From Acidobacteriota bacterium (GTDB lineage: Bacteria; Acidobacteriota; Terriglobia; Terriglobales; Acidobacteriaceae), in NCBI GenBank assembly GCA_021803035.1, contig JAJZME010000058.1, positions 19,460-83,459 on the forward strand: 64,000 nt of DNA. Reading direction: 5' to 3'. Position numbers and translations under genes: made by a program. Below are positions 29,683-39,453 of this stretch, piece after piece (the first letter of the stretch is position 1; each line of letters starts with the position of its first letter). The notes beneath the pieces were generated by a model that had not been told where the DNA came from, ran no database searches, and was given only the letters and a program-made list of their open reading frames with translations.

Positions 29683-30121
29683 ATTAGAATCAGAAGCTTA
29701 CGCTTCCTCCTCCGCTCGAAAATGCCTCTGTCGTAACATTTTTTCGTAACTTTTCGCTGGGAATTCTGCGGAATTCCGTTCCCTGCCAGGGAACGCCCAG
29801 GAAAAGAGCGATGTCTCAGCGGCATTGCATCAAGAGCCTTTCCCGCGTCAGACCGAACACCTGTTCTGTCTGAAAACACACTCACCATGGAACACGGGAA
29901 ACGGCCTACACTGCCTCGCGGACTTCGTTGGGATCCACGCCCGCTCCACATCTGTTTCAGATGGCGCGATGAGCGCGGACGACAGCATCAGCAATACACT
30001 CATGCCGACGCTCCCGCCAAGGCTCCGGCCTTCAAACAGGATTTTCAGAAAGAGAACCGTAAGGCCATCGAGGAACGACGTGCGCGGGCTGCAGATCAGA
30101 GCCGCCTGTCTCTTGGCGAAG

Positions 30122-30352
30122 CGGCCAGGATGTACTTTAGCTGCAAGGGCGCGACTGCGATCTCCGCGTCGATGTGCGCCTTGATGCCGTGCCGTTTAGC
30201 TTCGGCGTGGAAGCGGGCTGCACCGTACAGTCCGTTGTGGTCAGCCAGCCCGATCGCCGGCATTCCGAGCACCGTTGCCTGCTCGATCAGTATCTCCGGT
30301 TACGAAGCCCCGGCGAGAAAGCTAAAGGTGCTCGACGTTTGCAGCTCGACGT
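30122..30352 (-). pseudogene. Fragment of DNA polymerase III alpha-like/DnaE2 (ImuC) PHP N-terminus with in-frame stop
   Basis: Minus-strand translation YVELQTSSTFSFLAGAS*PEILIEQATVLGMPAIGLADHNGLYGAARFHAEAKRHGIKAHIDAEIAV. Confidence 0.75.
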
Positions 30353-30643
30353 ATTCGCAGTCGCGTTGAACTCACATGCTCGTACGAGCCCGCAGAGACG
30401 GCGCCTGGCCTATCACGCATTGTTCTATACGGACTTCTATTTGTCGGACGATCCGGGGATGTTCCGGGGGAAGAGATTTCCATGTAGATAAAGAAAGCGC
30501 CTCCCCGGCAATGACCGGGAATTCGGTAGGGGCGTCGCCACTCCGAAGAAAGCCTTCACGAGGGCCCAGCTACTTGACTACGAATTGATCCGAACGGTCG
30601 TAACCTGCCAAATCGCGCTTTTGTTTGAGTGGCGCCATTGAAT

Positions 30644-30659
30644 TGTGCTTTAGATCACA
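30644..30659 (+). promoter_or_regulatory. CRP/FNR-family-like palindrome TGTGC-TTTAGA-TCACA
   Basis: 9/10 match to TGTGA-N6-TCACA, ~55 nt upstream of ADOP start. Confidence 0.35.
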
Positions 30660-30713
30660 CCGATGGGAACCGGCCCGGCGCATCCCTCGTATGCAGGTTG
30701 CAAGAGGCATGCC

Positions 30714-33275
30714 ATGCGAACGCTGCGGCAGGATATTGTTTACGCTCTGCGCCAGATGCGGCTGTCACCCGTCTTCACGCTCACCGCCATACTTACGCTG
30801 GCGCTGGGAATCGGCGCCACCACGGCTATCTTTTCGCTCATTCATACGGTCATGCTGAAATCGCTGCCGGTGACGGACCCTGCGACGCTGTATCGCGTCG
30901 GTGAAGGCCGCGATTGCTGTGTGAACATGGGCCCAGAGGGAAGCTGGGGGCTCTTTCCCTATCTGCTGTACCAGCGCTTCCAGGCTGCCGCGCCGGAGTT
31001 TGAGCAGATGGCGGCGTTCCAGGCGGGGCGCGAACTGTTCAGCGTGCGGCGCAGCCGAACTGAAGGATCTGCAAAGCCTTTGCACGCCGAATATGTCTCG
31101 GGAAATTACTTTTCCACGTTCGGCATTCACGCCTATGCAGGGCGCACGCTTACGCCGGCGGACGATCAGCGCGCGGCCCCGCCGGCCGCGATGCTGACGC
31201 ACCGCGCCTGGCAACAACTGTACGGGGCAGATCCGAAGGTCGTCGGCGCCACCTTTTACCTGAACGGCCATCCGTTCACTCTTGTCGGGATAGCGCCTCC
31301 TGGATTCAACGGAGAGACTCTCCAGAGCGACCCGCCGGAACTGTTCCTGCCCATCCAGCAGGAACCGCTGATCGCAGGCGCAAACACGCTCTTGAACCAG
31401 CCCGTGTCGTGGCTGCGCATCATTGGGCGTTTGCGCCCGGGGACGAACCCGGAATCGCTGGGACCGCGGTTCACCACGCTTTTGCGCAACTGGTTTGTGA
31501 ATGATTTCGGCCCCCTGTTTCCGCAGTTTGCGCCGCAGGTGAAAGAGGTGCTTCCGAAACAGTACGTAAGGGTTATTCCCGGGGGAGCAGGAGTGGGCGT
31601 AATGAAATCCGACTACCAGGCCACTCTGAGCATCCTGCTTGCTGTATGCGGGCTGGTCCTGCTGATCGCCTGCGCGAATATCGCCAACCTGTTGCTGGCG
31701 CGTGGATCGGTGCGCAACACGCAGACCGCAATTCGGCTTGCCCTTGGGGCGCCACGCGGGCGCCTGATGAGGCAGTGGATCACGGAAAGCCTGGTCCTGG
31801 CGGCCGCAGGCGGCGCAGCAGGGCTTGTGGTGGCCTTTGCGGGAGTTAAGCTCATCGTTGCGCTTGCGTTTCGGCATGCTCATTACGTGCCCATCAGCGC
31901 CCTGCCCTCGCTGCCGGTGCTGGGCTTCGCGTTCGGCCTGTCGCTGATTACCGGCTTGCTGTTCGGCACAGCGCCCGCCTGGCTGGCGTCGCGCGCCAAT
32001 CCCGCCGCGGCGCTGCACGGAGCCAATCGCACCACGCGCGATAGCAGTTCGATCTGGCAGAAGTCGCTCGTGGTAGTGCAGGCCACCTTATCAGTGGTGC
32101 TGTTGTGCGGAGCAGGCCTGCTCACCCGCAGCCTGCAAAAGATGCAGAACCAGGATTTTGGCTTCCAGACCGATCACCGCGTAAGCATCAGCTTGTATGC
32201 GCCGTTTACGGGCTACTCGCCGCAGAAGCTCAATGTGACGTACCAGGCACTGCGGCAGCGCCTGGAGCGCATTCCAGGGGTGAAATCGGCGGCGCTGGCG
32301 TTATATACACCCTTCACCAACAACTGGGGCGAGCTGATTTTCCGCCCCGGCTCGCAGCCACCCAATCTGAATGACCCGGAGCACCTCTCTGCATCCTGGG
32401 ATCGCGTGAGCCCCGGATACCTCGAATTGATGGGCCAGACGCTGGTGCAGGGGAGATCCATTACCGGCCAGGACACGGCAGCCACGCGCAACATAGCGGT
32501 GGTGGATGAGGCGTTCGTGAGACGCTACTTCAAACCCGGGGAAAATCCCGTCGGCCAGATATTCGGGATCGACGATCCGCGATACGCGAAGACTTACGAG
32601 ATTGTGGGCGTCCTTCACACCGCCAACTACACCGATCCGAGCGGTCACTGGCGGCCGCCGCTCTTCTTTGTACCCCTCGCCCAACATGCGAAGTACGACA
32701 AGCAAATCGTCCAGATGATCGACGACCGCAGCCACATCATCGAAGCTGCGGTGCTGCAGATTCAGGGAAGCATGGCTGGATTGGAGGAGCAGGTGAAGCG
32801 TGCATTCTCCGACGTCGATCCAAACCTCACCCTGGTCGGTATTCGTCCCTTGGCACAAGTGGTGGCAGACCGCCTGGACCAGGAACGCACCATCGCCCAA
32901 CTCACCGGACTATTCGGATTGCTCGCATTGATCCTGGCAGGTGTTGGACTCTACGGGGTGACAGCCTACAGTGTGGAGCGGCGGACCAGCGAGATCGGAG
33001 TGCGCATTGCGATGGGAGCGAATCGAGCGAGTGTGATGCGGCTGGTGCTGAAAGGCGCATTTCTGCAGGTCGTCGTCGGGCTGCTGATTGGCGTGCCCGC
33101 ATCGATCGCATGTGCGCGCCTGATCGCTTCGAAGCTCTACCATGTGGACGGGGGGGACCCGGTGGTGCTGTGCGGGGCGGTTCTGGCGCTGGGCTTGTGT
33201 GCGTTGGTTGCCAGCCTGGCTCCGGCAGCAAGGGCGGCGACGGTTAATCCGGTCACGGCTTTGCGGATGGAATAG
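30714..33275 (+). CDS. ABC transporter permease, ADOP (Acidobacterial duplicated orphan permease) family
   Basis: MRTLRQDIVYALRQMRLSPVFTLTAILTLALGIGATTAIFSLIHTVMLKSLPV; duplicated FtsX-like domains. Confidence 0.93.
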   Translation: MRTLRQDIVYALRQMRLSPVFTLTAILTLALGIGATTAIFSLIHTVMLKSLPVTDPATLYRVGEGRDCCVNMGPEGSWGLFPYLLYQRFQAAAPEFEQMAAFQAGRELFSVRRSRTEGSAKPLHAEYVSGNYFSTFGIHAYAGRTLTPADDQRAAPPAAMLTHRAWQQLYGADPKVVGATFYLNGHPFTLVGIAPPGFNGETLQSDPPELFLPIQQEPLIAGANTLLNQPVSWLRIIGRLRPGTNPESLGPRFTTLLRNWFVNDFGPLFPQFAPQVKEVLPKQYVRVIPGGAGVGVMKSDYQATLSILLAVCGLVLLIACANIANLLLARGSVRNTQTAIRLALGAPRGRLMRQWITESLVLAAAGGAAGLVVAFAGVKLIVALAFRHAHYVPISALPSLPVLGFAFGLSLITGLLFGTAPAWLASRANPAAALHGANRTTRDSSSIWQKSLVVVQATLSVVLLCGAGLLTRSLQKMQNQDFGFQTDHRVSISLYAPFTGYSPQKLNVTYQALRQRLERIPGVKSAALALYTPFTNNWGELIFRPGSQPPNLNDPEHLSASWDRVSPGYLELMGQTLVQGRSITGQDTAATRNIAVVDEAFVRRYFKPGENPVGQIFGIDDPRYAKTYEIVGVLHTANYTDPSGHWRPPLFFVPLAQHAKYDKQIVQMIDDRSHIIEAAVLQIQGSMAGLEEQVKRAFSDVDPNLTLVGIRPLAQVVADRLDQERTIAQLTGLFGLLALILAGVGLYGVTAYSVERRTSEIGVRIAMGANRASVMRLVLKGAFLQVVVGLLIGVPASIACARLIASKLYHVDGGDPVVLCGAVLALGLCALVASLAPAARAATVNPVTALRME

Positions 33276-33413
33276 ACAATTGACGGGCCATTGTGCTCGC
33301 GCCAACCAGTAACATGGCAGTCAATCGCACATTGTGAGGATGGCCACTTCGCGGCCAGTCTCCGGGTCTTCTCGTCTTGAGAACACATTGCCCGCCAGGC
33401 TTGACATCGTTGC

Positions 33414-33800
33414 TTATAGCTCGCGGAGCGCCGCTACCGGGTCCAGGCGTATGGCTCGATAAGCCGGAACCAAGCAGGCCAGCAGCGACATCGCACCCAG
33501 CACCACCACGACCCCGGCAATGGTCAGCGGATCGTCGGCGCTGACTCCGTACAGCAGCCCGGCGATGACCCGCGTCAGCCCGAAGCAAAGTGCAGGTCCC
33601 AGGGCGATCCCGATCAATGTGAGCCTCAATCCCTGCACATAGACCAGCCGCAAGACACAGGCGTGCGACGCGCCGAGAGCCATGCGAATTCCTGTCCCGT
33701 GCGTACGCAGTTCGGTGCGATAGGCCACCACGCCATAGACACCGGCGGCGGCCAGGAGCAACGCAATGACCGCGGAAAATTCCCGCGAACCTGCTTTCCA
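33414..33800 (-). pseudogene. C-terminal fragment of a second ADOP/MacB-like permease
   Basis: LLLAAAGVYGVVAYRTELRTHGTGIRMALGAS..LDPVAALREL*; no N-terminal part nearby. Confidence 0.8.
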
Positions 33801-33979
33801 TGTACGCAAACGTGCTTGAGATCTGCGTGGTTTCGCGACGTGATCGCACATCCCGGCATGGAAGGCGGCGAACCTGGATCCCATCCAGGCATTGCGCTAC
33901 GAGTAAAGCGGAGCTAGCCGAGTTAGTGGCGAGTTAGCGGGTTGGCGAGCCGGCAAGGTAGCGGCTGCGCGCCTGGTGC

Positions 33980-34072
33980 GCGATCTTGTTTCTATTTTGA
34001 TGGGAATGGCGAAAGTTATCTGCAACGCCAAGTAGTTGAGAAAGCGAACTTTTTGAATGCAGGCACTTGACA
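33980..34072 (-). repeat. Dispersed element 5' block, inverted solo copy D
   Basis: Minus strand TGTCAAG..CAACTACTTGGCGTTGCAGATAACTTTC..AAAATAGAAACAAGATCGC aligns with copy C 5' block. Confidence 0.65.
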
Positions 34073-34079
34073 TGTCAAG
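34066..34079. repeat. 14-bp perfect palindrome CTTGACATGTCAAG at the D/B junction
   Basis: Read directly. Confidence 0.85.
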
Positions 34080-34620
34080 CCCCATGCGCCTCAACTTATG
34101 CAAATTAATCAACTTACGTTTGCAGGTAATTTCCGCTCCATCGCCCACAATAGAACCATTGGCGCTCCCACGCGCCTCCAACGGAGAACATGAGCATGAT
34201 GAAGCCAATTCCGCCTGCATCTCAAGACCCAGCCAACCCGCCCGATCCTGCCGAGCCTGTCGCCACCGGAAACCTGGCCGCTGCCCAGTGTGCGCAGGTC
34301 TATCAGCAGACCTACGAAGACGCCCGCCTTAAGGGCGCCAACACCATCCAGGCCAAAGACAGGGCCGCCCGGAAATACCGCGCCGCCATGCCGGCCCCAT
34401 CCGGCCGCGAAGGCATCCGCGACTTCATCGCCTGTATCGCGTACGGCGTGCTCATCGGCGCCGTCAGTACCAGGGAGTCCACGGCGCTTCTCTACGCCGC
34501 TCAAATCGCCCAGGGCGCGCTCCGCGAGCCCAGGGTTCCGGCCCCGAAGCGCCGCTGACCCACCCCCCCTTAAAATATTTTCTTTTCCACAGAAATCTTT
34601 GCAGTTAATTCTTTTCCGGC
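34071..34620 (+). repeat. Dispersed element copy B (longest interior)
   Basis: 5' block TGTCAAGCCCCATGCGCC..TTTGCAGGTAATTTCCGCTCCATCGCC; 3' block CACCCCCCCTTAAAATATTTTCTTTTCCACAGAAATCTTTGCAG. Confidence 0.85.
34190..34558 (+). CDS. Small hypothetical protein carried by dispersed element B (122 aa)
   Basis: MSMMKPIPPASQDPANPPDPAEP..GIRDFIACIAYGVLIGAVSTRESTALLYAAQIAQGALREPRVPAPKRR; flanked by conserved blocks. Confidence 0.75.
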   Translation: MSMMKPIPPASQDPANPPDPAEPVATGNLAAAQCAQVYQQTYEDARLKGANTIQAKDRAARKYRAAMPAPSGREGIRDFIACIAYGVLIGAVSTRESTALLYAAQIAQGALREPRVPAPKRR

Positions 34621-34861
34621 GAAACATGATGAAATTTGCGATGGACTGGCTGCTGGAATCTTGTTGGTCTTTGCGAACATGAATGGAACGTATCGAAGTT
34701 GCGGGCGGTCGGCTATAACAAAGCACAAGATGCCTGCAGACTCAAAGTAAATGCTTTCCGACTGAAGCTGCAGGCACCAATCTACTAAAGCTCATGGCAT
34801 ATGGGAATGGTGCTCTGAAGAAATGCGGTCGAAACTCCGAGCCGCGGCATCCTGTCAGACC

Positions 34862-37762
34862 TCAGTTCCCGTCATTGGCGAGAAAGCTGTCTACAGGTAA
34901 CTTCCGGCTCTGTGCATAGCGCTGCAGGTAGTCCATTACCTGTGCGTAACTTTTTGCCCCCTTGCTGGCAATCCATTCCTGCCTCATCTGTTCCGGACCT
35001 GGAACCTTGAGTATGGACGTGGGACTGTAGATGTTCTCAGATTGCAACTTCCCCAGACGCCCGCCGTGGGGATCGGTATGTTCCTTGAGCCAGGCAGGAG
35101 TCAGGATCTTTCCCACCGCCCCAGCCTCGCGTCGCAGCAAGAGCTGATTCGAACACTTTCCTGCGTTGAAGCCGACTTGTACCTGCATGGGAAGAAGCTT
35201 CGTAGTCGCATCGTCAGGATGGTTCGCCCAGATGCCGGGGATGACAGTCGCATTCTGATCCCACTGCGACATGGGTGGAAGGCCGAGAATTGCTTCGATG
35301 GTCTTGACGATGTTGACCTGAGACAAAAGGTGCTGATCGAGGGCTCCTTGCCTGACCCACGGACCCACAGCCAGCCCCAGAGTGCGATGGGCGTTGATAT
35401 GATCCGCGCCACTTTGCGCATCGTCCTCGGTCAGAAAAACCACCATATGTTTCCATTCGGGAGTGGTTGAAAGGTAATGAATCAACTTGGCCGTGGCGTA
35501 GTCATTGTTGGCCACGTAGAAATCCGGCGTGTAGTAACATGCCTCCCGCCCGGCCGTGTGGTCATCTGGCAGCCAGATATACACGAAGTGTGGAAACCTG
35601 GCGCCGGAATGAGCCTCCAGCCACTTCTGCGCCTCTTTCTCGCGATAAGTGTCAAGGATCATCCGGTCCCACGAAGGATAGGACCCGGCGACATGCGCCT
35701 TCAGTTGAGCGCGTATGATCCCATCGCGTTCCCGGGTGATATGCTCGCCGAAGTCTTCAAACGAAACGTCATGTTCGAGGAGATCGTTAAAAAGGTAAAG
35801 ACGTTCCGGATAACTGATCCAGGGGTTGGTGAAACTCCCAAGTTTTTCGTAATAATGGTACGCATTTTGTCCATTTAACGCATCTGGCCGCAAAGCACCC
35901 GAACCGCCTGGTCCTGCAGTCCACAGCAGGCCTCGGTTGCTGTAATACTCCGGCCAGAGGCGCTGAACAACATCGGAATCCGACGCTCCGGCAACCCACT
36001 GGTGCCCCTGCGCGGTTACTTCTCCGTCGGCCATGAAGTTAACCAAAAGCGCATTGTTATGGGCCAGGTAATAAAGATTTGGCAATTCCCTGGGACCGTA
36101 GAGATCCAGATGGGGATCGGCCCAGTGCCCCGCGGCCTTATAGTCGCCAAAGTTCTCATCAAAAGTTTTGTTCTCGCGCAGAATAAAGACGACATACTTG
36201 ATATGCTTGCGCAGCTCGGCGGTAGTCGAGGCGTTTTCCGAATCGCGCCGGGCTCGCTGAGCCGTCGTGAACCCGTCGTCGCTAAGCGCCCGTTGCGTCC
36301 AAGCGCGCAAGTGAGCAGAGAGGGCGGATAACTCCACTTTCTGGACGACCCCGTGCATCATGTTGCCGATGTACTGATAATGGACATTAGGACCGGATCC
36401 CAGTCCTTTCGCGGAAACAACATAGAGAGATCTGTTGGCGATTGTCAAAGCCGTCGGATACCAGGCTGTGGGGATAAGGCCGATCTCTTTCCCCGTTTTC
36501 ACATCGATAACATCTATGTCGTTGTTTCCGGCGTTGGCCACAAAGAGCTTTCCTGCGGCCACAGCCAGTCCGTCCGGATAACTTCCCGGCGCTGCACCGG
36601 GATAAGGGCTATCATCAATCGTCCGAACCGGGTGCATGGTTACTACATCCACTTCGACAACCCGATCAACATTGGCGTCGGCTACGAACACGTCTGGACT
36701 ATCAGGAAGCACGGCCAAAGCTGTGGGGTGCACGCCGGCTGCGGCACTGACGGGATTTACTGCCGGTCCAGTGGCGATACGCCCCAACACATGAAAGTCA
36801 GCCCGGTCGACTACTGTAACTCCGTTTGCGCCCCAATCGCTGACCACGAGGCGCTGGCCATGGTCCGCAAGCGCAACTGCAAAGGGATAGGGGCCGACAT
36901 TCAGATAAGTGGTCTGTCCCGTGGCAAGATCGATGCGTGCCAGGCTGTTGGATAACATGCCGGTCACGAAGAGATGCTGATTGCCAGGACCGACTACCAC
37001 CGAGTCGGGATAAAAGAGGTAGGGCTTCTGCTGGTCACCTTGATACTGGTAGGGATACTGGTCCTTGGGAAATGATTGCCATTGCAGGCTGTACTGGCGC
37101 GTTACCTGAAAATGCTTATCCCCTAAGCGGAAGGCCAGGACTTTATCGGAAGCGCCACCGGTCGCATAAAAAAAACTATTGCTTCCCGCAGCGAGGCCTT
37201 GAAAGAGATCGTTGTGAGAAAGAATCGTGGTGTTGACTGGATGCGGGTTGCTCTCCGCTGCAAGCGCGGCTTTCGCATTCGCGATTTTCGCAGAGGCGGT
37301 CTCCTTCGGAACATAAACCACCCCGGCAGCGCCGGCGTGTTTGGGACTGACGACAACGCCAGTGCCTCCTTTAGTCGCTTCAACTGTCAGCGTTTGTGGC
37401 TTTTTCCCGGGGAAGACCGCAAGGCGTGAAAGCCGCTTCAGGGTCTGGCTGTTGTAGAGTGTGATCGTCTGGAAGGGAGTGTCGCCATTTGCAAGTATTG
37501 CCACGCTCTTTCCGCCAGCAGCGATCATGGTCGGGAAGTTGGGAGTGCCATTGATGGTTCCGGCGGGTGACACCTTTCGCCCCGTGGGCAGAGTTGCGCT
37601 ATAAGTCCCCTGATTCGCTGCTGAAATCGTGGCTGGTTCCCAGACGGCTTTCGATGGGCTATGCGTTCCTGCAAAAGCGCGCGGCCCACTCGGGAGAATG
37701 CACAGCGCGATGAGCAGTACGCCTCCCCGCCAATCTTGGGATTGAAGTCCATGCGGTTTCAT
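34862..37762 (-). CDS. YncE-like beta-propeller / phosphoesterase (alkaline phosphatase/phospholipase C superfamily) fusion
   Basis: N-term repeats (GQTTYLNVGPYPFAVALADHGQRLVVSDW) and C-term KHIKYVVFILRENKTFDENFGDYKAAGHWADPHL, LTEDDAQSGADHINAHRT. Confidence 0.85.
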   Translation of the reverse strand: MKPHGLQSQDWRGGVLLIALCILPSGPRAFAGTHSPSKAVWEPATISAANQGTYSATLPTGRKVSPAGTINGTPNFPTMIAAGGKSVAILANGDTPFQTITLYNSQTLKRLSRLAVFPGKKPQTLTVEATKGGTGVVVSPKHAGAAGVVYVPKETASAKIANAKAALAAESNPHPVNTTILSHNDLFQGLAAGSNSFFYATGGASDKVLAFRLGDKHFQVTRQYSLQWQSFPKDQYPYQYQGDQQKPYLFYPDSVVVGPGNQHLFVTGMLSNSLARIDLATGQTTYLNVGPYPFAVALADHGQRLVVSDWGANGVTVVDRADFHVLGRIATGPAVNPVSAAAGVHPTALAVLPDSPDVFVADANVDRVVEVDVVTMHPVRTIDDSPYPGAAPGSYPDGLAVAAGKLFVANAGNNDIDVIDVKTGKEIGLIPTAWYPTALTIANRSLYVVSAKGLGSGPNVHYQYIGNMMHGVVQKVELSALSAHLRAWTQRALSDDGFTTAQRARRDSENASTTAELRKHIKYVVFILRENKTFDENFGDYKAAGHWADPHLDLYGPRELPNLYYLAHNNALLVNFMADGEVTAQGHQWVAGASDSDVVQRLWPEYYSNRGLLWTAGPGGSGALRPDALNGQNAYHYYEKLGSFTNPWISYPERLYLFNDLLEHDVSFEDFGEHITRERDGIIRAQLKAHVAGSYPSWDRMILDTYREKEAQKWLEAHSGARFPHFVYIWLPDDHTAGREACYYTPDFYVANNDYATAKLIHYLSTTPEWKHMVVFLTEDDAQSGADHINAHRTLGLAVGPWVRQGALDQHLLSQVNIVKTIEAILGLPPMSQWDQNATVIPGIWANHPDDATTKLLPMQVQVGFNAGKCSNQLLLRREAGAVGKILTPAWLKEHTDPHGGRLGKLQSENIYSPTSILKVPGPEQMRQEWIASKGAKSYAQVMDYLQRYAQSRKLPVDSFLANDGN

Positions 37763-38031
37763 TCGATACCCCCTTAATCTTTCAGCATTACCGTACCGTG
37801 TTGGGAATAAGGTCACACCATCTGCTTGCTCCGAAGTCGAGGCCGGTCCCGCGCTGAATAGTCGTTCCCGATTTGAGCTACGCATGACTCCGGCAGATTG
37901 ATGGCAGGACGTCGCCTGAGGCTTTCCCACATTCCGCGGGCGCGCCGCACATCTACGGACTGGCGCCAGACTGCGTTGCAGAGAAGTGCAGACGCGATCA
38001 GGCGTCAGACCAGGTTTCGCATCTCGTCGTG

Positions 38032-39453
38032 TCAGATCGAAGTGGACGAGAGATGGGATTCAGTTGCCGCCGAGAACTCCTCCTCGCGAGCGGCCTCTTC
38101 CAGGGATAGCCCCTTGGGTTCCCGGATGCAAATCATGGTGAGCACCAGGCCGACCATGGAGAAGAGGGAGGCGACCATCAGGGTCCGGTTGAGACCAAGG
38201 ATGTGCAGCAGTACCGGGAAGATGAACGCCCCGATGAACGCGCCCACTTTCGCGGTTCCTGCCGAGAAGCCGTGGCCGGTTGTGCGCAGGTTCACCGGAA
38301 ACAGTTCTGCCGACAGCAGGAACGTGGTGGTATTGGGACCGAACTCTGCGAAAAAGTACGAGATGCCATACACCAGCAGAAAAAGCCAGAGCACATTGGA
38401 GATTGCCGGGGCAACACCGATCAGCAGGAATGCAAGCCCCATCATGAAAAATCCGAGAATCTGGAGTGTTTTATGGCCAATGCGATCCACCGTCAGGATG
38501 GCTAGGACATAGCCAGGGAATGCAGCCACGGCAAAAACCAGCAGGCTCATCGCCGTGCTCGCGATCAGATCCGCATGCGGGGCAATGTGCCGCATGATGA
38601 GGGGCGTTGAAATGGTATTGCCGTAGTACGCATAGTCGAAAACAAACCATGTGCCAGCGGTCCCAAGCAGGGTAGTCAGGTAGTGTGCCAGAGGACGCGA
38701 CACTTTGCGATCCTCTCCCTTGGCCATAGCCATGCCCAGGCTGAACGATGCCAGCTCACGGGCGGCCTCCTGTCCTTTGCCCTTGACGCGTGCCAGCCAC
38801 CGGGGGGATTCCGGCAGGGTGCGGCGGATATAGATGACCATGGCGGCGGGCAGCGCGCCCAGTCCGAGCATGATGCGCCAGGCGGCGGCGTGATTGACGC
38901 CGGCGGCAAGCAGGGTCAGAGCCACGATCGGGCCGGCGAGCAAGCCAAGCGCCTGGGCCGAAAACACCAGGCTCACCATGCGTCCACGCGAGTTGGTGTT
39001 GGCGTATTCGCTCATGAGTACCGCAGAGAGGGGATAATCGCCGCCGATACCGAGGCCCAGTATCACCCGGGCAACCAGCAGCGTGGAGACGCCAGGCGCA
39101 AGCGCTGAAAGAATGGCGCCAATGACCATCAAAAGCGCTTCCAGACCGTAAATCGCCTTGCGTCCAAAGATATCTGCGATGCGTCCGAACAGAAAAGCAC
39201 CGACGAAGGTGGCAATGAGGGAAATCGAACCGATCAGGCCGATCTCGGTGCCTGACAGGTGCCATTCATCCTTGATGAGCGTCAATGCCGTGCCGATGAT
39301 GAACAGGTCATAGGCCGAGGTAAAGAACCCCATGCCGGCTGCGAACATCGCGCGCAGGTGAAACATGCTGAATTGTGCCCGGTTCAGGGCATCGGCAACG
39401 GTGTTTTCCACAGGTACCGCAGCGTCCTCACGCTTTGACCATACGTGCTCCAT
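38032..39453 (-). CDS. MFS transporter (phosphate/sugar symporter type)
   Basis: LIATFVGAFLFGRIADIFGRKAIYG, GLGIGGDYPLSAVLMSEYANTNSRGRMVSLVFS, 12-TM pattern. Confidence 0.9.
   Translation of the reverse strand: MEHVWSKREDAAVPVENTVADALNRAQFSMFHLRAMFAAGMGFFTSAYDLFIIGTALTLIKDEWHLSGTEIGLIGSISLIATFVGAFLFGRIADIFGRKAIYGLEALLMVIGAILSALAPGVSTLLVARVILGLGIGGDYPLSAVLMSEYANTNSRGRMVSLVFSAQALGLLAGPIVALTLLAAGVNHAAAWRIMLGLGALPAAMVIYIRRTLPESPRWLARVKGKGQEAARELASFSLGMAMAKGEDRKVSRPLAHYLTTLLGTAGTWFVFDYAYYGNTISTPLIMRHIAPHADLIASTAMSLLVFAVAAFPGYVLAILTVDRIGHKTLQILGFFMMGLAFLLIGVAPAISNVLWLFLLVYGISYFFAEFGPNTTTFLLSAELFPVNLRTTGHGFSAGTAKVGAFIGAFIFPVLLHILGLNRTLMVASLFSMVGLVLTMICIREPKGLSLEEAAREEEFSAATESHLSSTSI

Noticed and set aside
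28832-29683. 283-aa minus ORF
   Set aside because: Overlaps the tRNA-Gln and has no family features
33912-33960. GAGTTAGTGGCGAGTTAGCGGGTTGGCGAG heptamer-like repeats (similar text near 8660-8720)
   Set aside because: Low-complexity intergenic repeats; too short and degenerate for a specific claim
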